DNA of 64,000 nucleotides from Mesostigma viride (Eukaryota; Streptophyta; Mesostigmatophyceae; Mesostigmatales; Mesostigmataceae), in contig RPFO01000412.1 of assembly GCA_009746045.1 (NCBI GenBank), positions 963,437 through 1,027,436 of the forward strand, in the 5' to 3' direction. Position numbers and translations under genes: made by a program. Numbering within the stretch: position 1 is the stretch's first letter; each line of letters starts with the position of its first letter. Of the stretch, positions 44,434 through 52,506 are shown piece by piece. The notes below the pieces were generated by a model. It was not told where the DNA came from. It saw nothing but the letters and a program-made list of their open reading frames with translations, and did not search any database.

Positions 44434-47400
44434 ATGAGCCAACTAACGCTAGTCTCGTGGAATGTCAGGGGGCTTAACACATACGGAGTCCGCACAGTGG
44501 GACAGGGCCGCACCATGACTCGCATCCGGGAACTTACAGTAGAATTGGATAGCCTCCTACATCAATATGTTGGTCCCTCTCACGAGATTTGGCTTGGACT
44601 GCAAGAACACAAAATTCAGATAGATGCAGAACGTACCGCCCTCCGGGCGGTCCGAGCACTTGCACCTAGAACACTATGCCAATGGGGATGGGCTCGGGGT
44701 ACCCAAGGGGGAACGGCACTCATACAATACCGCAAACCACCTAACCCAACCATGACATACCTGCCATGGACATTACAAGCAGACACAGCCCCGGCTAGAT
44801 GGCAGGGCAGATGGACACGACAATCTATAACATGGGCGGGAAGCCAGGGCTACCTCATTACCATCTATGCGCCGACCCTAGATATGCCGGCTGAACAAAA
44901 CCTTTTCTACCAGCATATATTTGCAATGGTTTCTGATCTCATCTCCAACGGCCAAGAAATAGTACTTATGGGGGATTTTAACATTGATCTAAACGAACAC
45001 CCTGCCCACCGTACAGCCTCCTTTTACCAACACATTCTAGACCTGAATTTGCAGGATGTCATTCGGTCACGGGATCAGGAGCACACTTGGCTGGCCACTC
45101 GTCTGGGCGTTCGCACAACCCGTCGTTTGGATAAAATATATATCACGCCCAAATGGGCCGATTTAGTCTGCCACGCCAGCGTAGAACGCTCCACAGCCTT
45201 CTCAGACCATTACCCATGCATTGTCACGCTAGCCCACCACACCCAGGCCCCACGGGGCCCAGGCATCCCTCGCATCAATAAAATCCTTCTACAAGACGAT
45301 CAGTTTTATTTTGAGATCATGCAACGTTGGAGCAATTGGCGAACTCACAAGGATAGCTACACTGACTGCTGCACGTGGATGCAGGAAGGCCTAGCCAAAA
45401 TGCTAGAATATTCACATACCTACTCCCTAAACGTACGTCGCGAGAAAGGACGCGCATACCGAATTCACCAACGCATAGTCAACAAGCTACAGCTGAAACC
45501 CCACCTAAACCACTACGAACAAGCTCGACTTCAAAGTTCACAAACTGAACTCGACAAACTCCGTTTTGAAAGACACGCCCTAGCTTTAGACTCTGAAAAT
45601 CTGTGGTGGCATCAGGTAGGCGAACGCATGACAAAAGATTTTTTCGCACTTATTCCACCACTAAAATCCAACTCAATCATTTCAGAAATCCAGGATGAAC
45701 AAGGCACACACACGGCCACAACCCCCATCCTAGAAAGTGGACATCGTTTCTACACCTCGCTGTTCCAAAATGAACCCAACCCCGAAGCCGACGCGGCCAT
45801 AGCAAAAATTTTACAAGCTATCCCACGCCGCCTCACACTTGCGCAACAACACCAACTAGACCAAACCCCCTCCATGGAGGAGGCTACTAATGCCATGCAA
45901 AACATCCGGACCGGTAGTGCCCCAGGGGTGGATGGGCTTCCCATCGAGTTTTGGAAAACTTTTTGGTCCCTTTTACACGTAGATTTCTATCAATGCATAC
46001 TAGAAATCTGGCAACATGGACAAATTACGGGTCAATGGGCCGAAACAGCCCTCATTTTATTGTTCAAAAAGGGTGACAAAACACAGTGGAAAAATTACCG
46101 GCCAATACGGCTCCTTACGGTTGCGTACAAAATCATTAGCAAGATAATTCAGCAAAGGCTCTACTCTGTTCTCGACTGCCTTATAGGCCCGGAGCAAGTA
46201 GGCTTCCGTGCTAACCTCCATATCAACGATAGCATCACCCTCATAATGGACATAGTAGAGAAGGCATGGCGCGACGACATTGCCGGCTTTATCCTCTTCT
46301 GGGACTTTGAAAAAGCGTTTGACCGCATGTGCTGGGCATACCTCCGACACATATTGATCGGCTTAGGGTTTGGCCCACGCATCCTAACGGTCATCATGGG
46401 AATGATCAAATCGCTAACCTGGTACATCCTTATCAACGGTCACAAATCTGCACTTGGCCACAGCTCAAGATCCCTCCCCCAAGGAGATTGTATGTCCCCC
46501 ATCTTGTTCCTACTGGCACACGCAGGATTGTTTTGGCTCCACCAGCACGACCCTCGTCTGCAGGGCTTCCCGCTTGCAGGCAGTGCCAAAGGTATTGTAC
46601 AGATAGCCTATGTGGATGACACCACCAATGTTTGCATCTCTCTACAGGAAGTGAATGCTGTCTTGGAAAATATCAACACGTACTCTGTGGCCTCACAACA
46701 ACGTTGTAATGTGCAAAAGTCCACGGGACTGCACATCGGCAAACCCAACCCATCTCGGATAAACCCCTCTCACCTGGCCATGACATGGGTCAAACCAGGT
46801 GAACACCATCTTTTGCACAATTGCCCCATTGGCTGCACGCCAGAGGGACGTTTGGCTGAACATCGTGCGTTTTTATATGACGAAACCAACCACGTGGGCA
46901 AACTTGCAGGAGTGCTCCTCACGGCAGGGCGGTGGGGTGGCGTCCAGCGGATGAGCTTACGAGGAAAAGCACTAATCGTCAACCAACTCTTGTTCTCCAA
47001 GGTTTTATACTACTGTCTGGCACACCCTCCCAACGATCATACCATACAGCTTATCCAACGCATCGGCAGCAACTTTGTTTGGAAACAGAAAGGTTTGATA
47101 TCTCACACGGTACATGGTTGGATCAGCCGGGATATGTCCTTTATGTCATGGTTGCACGGTGGTCTAGGGCTACACAACATACAATGGCGCTTGTGGTCGA
47201 TGTATGCTAAACAAGTGATCAGCGTGTACATGGAAGTGAACACGCACCCTGGCTGCCTGTTGGCAAAAGAGTCTCTCTCCGCTAGTTACACCCATGCTAA
47301 TGGCACATCATGGCACCTTGACGCTGGAGTACTTGGCTGCACACTGATATCATACAAGGGGCTCCCCTGGTACTGGTCGCGCCTATGGTTAGGTTATCAC

Positions 47401-48852
47401 AAGCTCAAACCTGGGCGCCTCGTTTTTCCCACCACTCGTGAGGAGGTTGCACGACAGATTCTTTATTTCAATGATTTGATCGTGGACAATGCGCGCAAGC
47501 CCTTGGGCACGTTACATGGGCACAACCCTTATGCTGGCTTCCTGTGCGCATCACCCCCTGTTCTGAGAGTGCTCGATCTCTACGCGTGGCAGGGGGACAG
47601 ATATCGGTTACGGGCATACACTGAAGTTAATGCTTGGGTGCAAAACATGCCATCGCTACACGCTTGGAACACCCTCATCCAGGCCATCCCAGCTACATGG
47701 CATGCTGTGATGATGGCCCCACGCAAGGCCCTACAGCCGGGTGATTGGATCAGTTTTTACCCAGACGGGATCACATCCACATGCAAAGGTCTGGTCCGGG
47801 GAGTGTTGCCTCCGGCCGGAATTCAAGTCCAAGTGGCCGACACCCTTCCAGGCCACAATGGTTGCCTCAATCAGTTGGCGACATTATGTGTCTGTCTTCC
47901 AGCCCACCAATGTCACCGTATCCGGATGGTCCCGTGGTTAGTATCAAGGTCCTGCATGTTCCAGCCGGACCCCACGACCCCGGCGGAGGCCATCACTTGG
48001 TTACACGTAGGCAATACGAGATTGGATACTTTACCATTGGACCCCCTGGAATTTGGCTGGACCCTGACCAAGGGGATGTCTAGGATCAGCAAATGTCTTT
48101 ACGAGTACACGGCAGAATGGGGTTATGACATTTTATTGCACGAGAACCATAAGCTCCACCCTGGCCGCCCACGATGGGGCTTTCAATGGCCTGGATATAG
48201 TTGGATTAAACTTATCACCCTGGCGGTCGATCACCCTTTGGTGGACCGCAGAGCGACCGACATTCAACATCTTTTACTGCACAGAGCCATCGGGGTAAAC
48301 GCGACCCTCAGCAGCCGGTTTCACCACGATGCGACATGCCTGTGCACCTTCCCTTCGGAAACAATTGAGCACCGCTTTCTCTACTGCCAAGTGAGCGGGG
48401 TGTGGCAATGGTTGTTTAACGTATGGTCCGCATGGACCGCGCTACCACATTCCACACTAACGCTATCCGTGCGTTGTATCATATTCGGTATGGCGGGGAC
48501 CCCCGGGGAGGAGCTATCCGACAGTCAACTAGCCTGGGTATGGCTCCGAACTAATATGCTATACGCGATCTGGACTATCCGGAACGAGACGGTTTTCAAA
48601 GTGCGGCACGAATACACCAAAGCCGCCGTTGTGAGGCGGTTTATCTTCCTCTGGAACTCAGCAATGCGTCGCGCTTGGCTCTTGGCGCAAGAACAATACA
48701 AGGTGTGGGACCCCGGGCCCAACAATGACAGGCCCAGCCCCTTGGAGCTCTTCCATGCTCTCCTGGGACGCAACAGGGTGTTTACTTGCATTCCTCACGG
48801 TGACCTTACGCGCGTCACTTGGCTCCCCTGGTCACACAATGCTCCTTTCTAA
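44434..48852 (+). CDS. L1 ORF2: AP endonuclease, reverse transcriptase, zf-RVT
   Basis: The frame is 1472 residues, intact and ATG-started. The N-terminal AP-like endonuclease has LTLVSWNVRGLN (residues 4-15), GLQEHKI, TIYAPTLD, VLMGDFNID and FSDHYPC (last motif near 265). The RT domain (about 490-800) has LILLFKKGDKTQWKNYRPIR (about 535), GPEQVGFRAN, FWDFEKAFDRM (about 620), SLPQGDCMSPILF (about 678) and IAYVDDTTN (YVDD, about 724). A C-terminal zf-RVT-like region near 1280-1330 has HDATCLCTFPSETIEHRFLYC. This is the plant and green-algal L1 layout. The enzyme nicks target DNA and copies its RNA in place. No inactivating change is seen, so the copy could be competent. Confidence 0.9.
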   Translation: MSQLTLVSWNVRGLNTYGVRTVGQGRTMTRIRELTVELDSLLHQYVGPSHEIWLGLQEHKIQIDAERTALRAVRALAPRTLCQWGWARGTQGGTALIQYRKPPNPTMTYLPWTLQADTAPARWQGRWTRQSITWAGSQGYLITIYAPTLDMPAEQNLFYQHIFAMVSDLISNGQEIVLMGDFNIDLNEHPAHRTASFYQHILDLNLQDVIRSRDQEHTWLATRLGVRTTRRLDKIYITPKWADLVCHASVERSTAFSDHYPCIVTLAHHTQAPRGPGIPRINKILLQDDQFYFEIMQRWSNWRTHKDSYTDCCTWMQEGLAKMLEYSHTYSLNVRREKGRAYRIHQRIVNKLQLKPHLNHYEQARLQSSQTELDKLRFERHALALDSENLWWHQVGERMTKDFFALIPPLKSNSIISEIQDEQGTHTATTPILESGHRFYTSLFQNEPNPEADAAIAKILQAIPRRLTLAQQHQLDQTPSMEEATNAMQNIRTGSAPGVDGLPIEFWKTFWSLLHVDFYQCILEIWQHGQITGQWAETALILLFKKGDKTQWKNYRPIRLLTVAYKIISKIIQQRLYSVLDCLIGPEQVGFRANLHINDSITLIMDIVEKAWRDDIAGFILFWDFEKAFDRMCWAYLRHILIGLGFGPRILTVIMGMIKSLTWYILINGHKSALGHSSRSLPQGDCMSPILFLLAHAGLFWLHQHDPRLQGFPLAGSAKGIVQIAYVDDTTNVCISLQEVNAVLENINTYSVASQQRCNVQKSTGLHIGKPNPSRINPSHLAMTWVKPGEHHLLHNCPIGCTPEGRLAEHRAFLYDETNHVGKLAGVLLTAGRWGGVQRMSLRGKALIVNQLLFSKVLYYCLAHPPNDHTIQLIQRIGSNFVWKQKGLISHTVHGWISRDMSFMSWLHGGLGLHNIQWRLWSMYAKQVISVYMEVNTHPGCLLAKESLSASYTHANGTSWHLDAGVLGCTLISYKGLPWYWSRLWLGYHKLKPGRLVFPTTREEVARQILYFNDLIVDNARKPLGTLHGHNPYAGFLCASPPVLRVLDLYAWQGDRYRLRAYTEVNAWVQNMPSLHAWNTLIQAIPATWHAVMMAPRKALQPGDWISFYPDGITSTCKGLVRGVLPPAGIQVQVADTLPGHNGCLNQLATLCVCLPAHQCHRIRMVPWLVSRSCMFQPDPTTPAEAITWLHVGNTRLDTLPLDPLEFGWTLTKGMSRISKCLYEYTAEWGYDILLHENHKLHPGRPRWGFQWPGYSWIKLITLAVDHPLVDRRATDIQHLLLHRAIGVNATLSSRFHHDATCLCTFPSETIEHRFLYCQVSGVWQWLFNVWSAWTALPHSTLTLSVRCIIFGMAGTPGEELSDSQLAWVWLRTNMLYAIWTIRNETVFKVRHEYTKAAVVRRFIFLWNSAMRRAWLLAQEQYKVWDPGPNNDRPSPLELFHALLGRNRVFTCIPHGDLTRVTWLPWSHNAPF

Positions 48853-48973
48853 ACCTTTCACCTATCACACTACCCTCAGAGGGTAACCAGCTGGTCGATA
48901 CGTGGTACCTCTTCACCTAATGATATTCCTATTGGTTAATAAAAATACCCATTTACCCGGAAAGAACAACACG

Positions 48974-49199
48974 CAACCGCTCTGTGCCGTACCTAGAACG
49001 GGACGAGTACAAGACCGTATCGGCCAGTATAGATTCTCTGCTGCCCATGTGCGGCGTGGGACACAACAACAACAACAACAACAACAAGACCCTAACCGGG
49101 GTCCGTTTCGGTTACGGCCCCGTACTAGGCTCGGTTCGGTGTACGCGGCGTGTACGTAGCGTGACATTAATTCTAGTGGACGCCAAGTGGACGTAAAAA
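48974..49199. repeat. GCGGCGTGGGA-(AAC)n dispersed repeat, right of the L1
   Basis: It has the GTATCGGCCAGTATAGATTC and GCGGCGTGGGACACAAC motifs and an AAC microsatellite (about 49062-49089), as at 43300. It was probably one locus with 43300-43460 before the L1 inserted. Confidence 0.55.
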
Positions 49200-49588
49200 A
49201 TGGCCTGTAAGGCATACGACACAAAGTATACTTGCCGTAAATTTTACGGCCCGTATACTTTGTGTCGTTTACGGTAGTAAATTTACTGCAGCATACGACA
49301 CAAAGTATACGGGCCGTAAAGTTTACGGCCCGTATACTTTTTGTCGTATACTAAAGTAAAATTTACTAAAGTATACGACAAAAAGTATACGGTAGTAATT
49401 TTTACGGCCCGTATACTTTTTTTCGTATACTAAAGTAAAGTTTACTTTAGTATACGAAAAAAAGTATACGGGCCGTAAAGTTTACTAAAGTATACGACAA
49501 AAAGTATACGGGCCGTAAACTTTACGGCCCGTATACTTTTTGTCGTATATTGAAGTAAAGTTTACGTAACGTATACGGAGCCCGTATA
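49200..49588. repeat. Right subterminal palindromic array
   Basis: Repeated inverted units centre on GTATACGACAAAAAGTATAC and its reverse complement, alternating with ACGGGCCGTAAA and CTAAAGTAAA. At least eight such units fit in under 400 bp. The core matches the left array except for the three bases in the middle (GAG or TAG on the left, mostly GAC on the right). Confidence 0.85.
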
Positions 49589-49591
49589 CTC

Positions 49592-49826
49592 TGATCAGGC
49601 ACTCCGCAAAGGTGAAAACCGCTTGCGTTCAGGGCCGGGCCGCGGAAAACGCGGAAAAACGCGATCTGCAAGTGAATCCGACCGTAATCGAACTGGGGAC
49701 CTCTCGCACCAACTTTCGCTGACTATAGGACGGACGTCTCCGGTTACCATGGCATCGCCAACTTACACCTACAGTCATCCGCAAAAGTTCTCCTTTCCGG
49801 GGAGTGATGCAAGCCTGTCGGCTCCT
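49592..49826 (+). repeat. SINE-like repeat, second copy
   Basis: This is homologous to 5119-5355, from CTCTGATCAGGCACTCCGCA to GGGGAGTGATGCAAGCCT. The minus strand keeps the T-arm-like GTCCCCAGTTCGATTACG and a D-arm-like TATAGTCAGCGAAAGTTGG. It stops just before the terminal CACTA motif block, so it is nested inside the DNA transposon. Confidence 0.7.
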
Positions 49827-50281
49827 TTACGGGCCGTATACGGGGCCCGTATACGTGTACGGGCCGTAAGTTTATAGTATAGTGTTACGCCATCGCTCTC
49901 CGCCACCAGCTCTTTGCCCCGCAACCTCTCATCACGGCGGGTGCGTCCTGCGGCAGCTGCGGGCTTGCTCTGGATACTACTGGGACGCACTACATCGCGT
50001 GCATGGGTGGCCAGCAGAACCAGAACTGGTTCCTCTATCTCCATACCGCTCTCCTCCGGGTGGTGTGTGCCATGGTTCGGTCGGTCTTTCCCCACTCCAC
50101 CATTAAGTGCGAGGACGCGGATGGGGCCGCCCTCTACTCACCCAACCACCGCCCCGACATTACCGTGCTTGACTACGACGGGCAGGGTTGCCACCTGCTC
50201 ATCGATGTCTCCGTGGCTCGGCCGCTTTCCGGTCGCCACATCCTCCGGGCGGCTGTGGATGCCGGCGCTGCTGCCCTGAAG

Positions 50282-52066
50282 AAATTAATAGTAATCTGAC
50301 ACGGACATCCAAGAATCACGCCAGCTGCACAAGGTACAACTAACTATACATCACCAAACTACACGCAGCAACAGCGCTGCCGGCCCACCATGCAGGCCTG
50401 GAAGGGATCTAGACCGCATGGGTCGCGACAAAGCCGGCCCGGGTGCGGCGGAATAACACATGCATCAGCCACGGTGCGAGTGAGGGCGCGTGACAGGCAC
50501 TGCCGCCAATACGAGGACCACGTGCGGGCAGACCACAGGGCGGTCTGACCCTCGAGGTCGAGGCGGTCTTCACGGCGCTGGCAGAACTCGTGGAAAAACT
50601 CCACTGTCTTGGGGCCCATGGCCCCGAACTCCTCAAGGACAAAGGGGATGACCCGGTGGGGCCCCACATTGCCGTAGGAGGCAAACTTGTCGACGCTCAG
50701 CCACAGCGGCAGCAGCGCCGGCATCCACAGCCGCCCGGAGGATGTGGCGACCGGAGAGCGGCCAAGCCACGGAGACATCGATGAGCAGGTGGCAACCCTG
50801 CCCGTCGTAGTCAAGCACGGTAACGTCGGGGCGGTGGTTGGGTGAGTAGAGGGCGGCCCCATCCGCGTCCTCGCAACTTGATGGTGGAGTGGGGAAAGAC
50901 AGACCGAACCATGGCACACACCACCCGGAGGAGAGCGGTATGGAGATAGAGGAACCATTTCTGCTTCTGCTGGCCACCCATGCACGCGATGTAGTGCGTC
51001 CCAGTAGTATCCAGAGCAAGCCCGCAGCTGCCGCAGGACGCACCCGCCGTGATGAGAGGTTGCGGGGCAAAGAGCTGGTGGCGGAGAGGGATGGCGTTAA
51101 GGGCCGGAACCAGCGTGAACAAAGGGCTCATGGGGAGGGCGCGCAGGAATGCGGACCCCACGCTCCCCTCAAGGGAAATGGAGTGAAGCCAAGCCTTCCC
51201 CTGATCGTTCATGCAAGCTCGCATACAGACCCATCCAGTCGGCACAGTGTAGTATACCCGCGTAGGTCTTTTGTTGTTTTTCATGAACGCAGGCAGGGAA
51301 GACACTAGGACTGTCAACGACAGTGGACACGCCGGGCGTGCCCCGGGGCAGGCGACGGTGGACGGCCTGAGCGGGGCGGACGAGGTCGCAAGCCTGCTGG
51401 ATCCCGAGGTAAGAATCCTGCACAGCCTGCACAAAGGGGAAGGGGGATGGGGTGACCAAGTCGGGAATGGCGCTGACGGCGCTGGGGACCAACCGGCGGA
51501 TCTCCGCCCAGGCCTGAGCAACAGAGCCAAGGAAGGCGGCGGGGGCGAGGCGGGCGGCGCGGGTGAGCCCACACCCGCCCATGCGGCAGGGGAGGGTGGC
51601 CAAGTGCATGGAGTGAGCTGGCAGGCTAGGGCCGGGGAGGAGCACCTGCAAGGCGGCCTGAATGCGCTCGTTATGGCCTTCCGCAGCAAGCCGCACCAAG
51701 TGGGGGGGAGCGCCACGAAGCCAGTGAACCACCCGCGGGTGGGCGCAAAACCACAGGAGGAGCCCTGTGGTCTGGGGGTCCTTGAGGCGCGCCCAAGTCT
51801 CGAGGACATGGGTGCGCTGTTCCACGGTGGCCCTGAGCTCCTCTTCGACGTAGTCAGGGTCACCCACAGGGACGCCCAGGCACGAGAAACCACGCGCCCG
51901 CGCCAATGCCCCCGGGATAGCCGCGGGGAAGCCAGAGCAGTCCCCCTGGGGCGAAAAGACTGCGCACTTGGGGAGGGTGAGCCGAAGGTTGATGGCCGCC
52001 ATGGCCACTTCAAGGGCAGCCAGGGCGGCAACCACAGCGCCGGCCGGGCCAAGGGCATGGATGTAA
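50282..52066 (-). pseudogene. REL-B LINE, 5'-truncated minus copy
   Basis: The minus strand covers from just after the lost YMDD box (IHALGPAGAVVAALAALEVA, about 52060) to the C-terminus (stop near 50409). The CCHC region is at about 51000-51050 and RPDVTVLDYDGQGCHLLIDV at about 50780-50840. Frameshifts occur near 51200, 50870 and 50700. The 5' end abuts a TA-rich tract (TACATATATATACAATG). The 3' boundary near 50282-50300 is uncertain because it meets the other REL-B copy there. Confidence 0.75.
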
Positions 52067-52506
52067 TACATATATATACAATGTAAGTTCATGCCTGCAG
52101 TTGCAGGGACAAAAATGTTTGTTGCCTTGAGAACGAATAGTGCCTTCAGACTCAGACAACCATATATGGGGTGAGCTTGGTGCCGGCCCTGATGAAAAAT
52201 ACACATGAGCCATAATGGCGCCAGCCTCTCCATAGTACGTTTCACGATATGCATTATCTTGATGTTGCATGGGTATCCCTTGCCATTCCAAAAAAATATT
52301 TTGACAGCCATGCTATCAATTATTTTGAATCGTCAATTTTTCCGATGCTACTATTAGGTGACAGGGAATGTTCTTGCAAAGTCGATCCCGAACCCGCCGG
52401 GGTTCGCCCTCGTGTTGTGTCAAGTTAGATCGGGCTGTGTGTCGATGACGTGGCCCAATGCCGGTTACGCATCAGCCACAAACCTACCCCCCTCAACCCA
52501 CACGGC
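52067..52506. other. 3' flank of the GPKOW gene, no gene seen
   Basis: Unique A/T-richer sequence. No supported frame or RNA gene is visible. Confidence 0.5.

Larger units (their letters stand above)
43461..48973 (+). mobile_element. Apparently full-length L1-type LINE, 12-bp target duplication
   Basis: The element spans 43473-48961 (5,489 bp) between exact AAGAACAACACG copies (43461-43472 and 48962-48973). It has a short 5' region, an uncertain ORF1 region, an intact ORF2 and a 110-bp 3' UTR with AATAAAAATACCC near the end. There is no long poly(A). An intact ORF2 and an exact duplication suggest a young copy. Confidence 0.85.
38234..49884. mobile_element. 11.65-kb CACTA-type DNA transposon with nested content
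   Basis: The left end starts CACTATACTATAAATTTACG. The right end, read inward on the minus strand, starts CACTATACTATAAACTTACG. Over the first 38 bp the two differ at one base. The flanks suggest a 2-bp TT duplication; a 3-bp one would need a mismatch (TTT/TTA) and would break the interrupted LINE frame. CACTA termini plus arrays of short subterminal motifs are typical of the En/Spm superfamily. I see no transposase. The interior has minus-strand exon-like pieces near 42.4-42.6 kb, two satellites, a full L1 and a SINE-like repeat, so this is probably a non-autonomous element expanded by later insertions. Confidence 0.8.
37009..50281 (+). pseudogene. REL-B LINE copy split by the CACTA-like element
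   Basis: The two halves are 37009-38233 and 49885-50281. The first begins in the RT domain (KASIFEAVGEAFPDLLAWT) and keeps SRTGTQQGDPLGPFYLSAPL and AYMDDIHALG (YMDD). A one-base loss in a C run near 37630 shifts the frame; the minus-strand sister copy near 51715 has one more C. The second half continues with the CCHC knuckle (CGSCGLALDTTGTHYIAC) and RPDITVLDYDGQGCHLLIDV. Joining the halves after removing the insertion and one TT keeps the codons in phase (P-A-L, then Y-A-I-A-L-R-H), matching the sister copy. REL-B differs from REL-A throughout at the protein level. Confidence 0.85.

Noticed and set aside
43296-49090. LTR retrotransposon with direct repeats near 43300 and 49000
   Set aside because: The similar flanks belong to a dispersed repeat, and the coding region is an L1 with AP endonuclease and no protease or integrase. 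A 12-bp duplication bounds the L1 inside these flanks.
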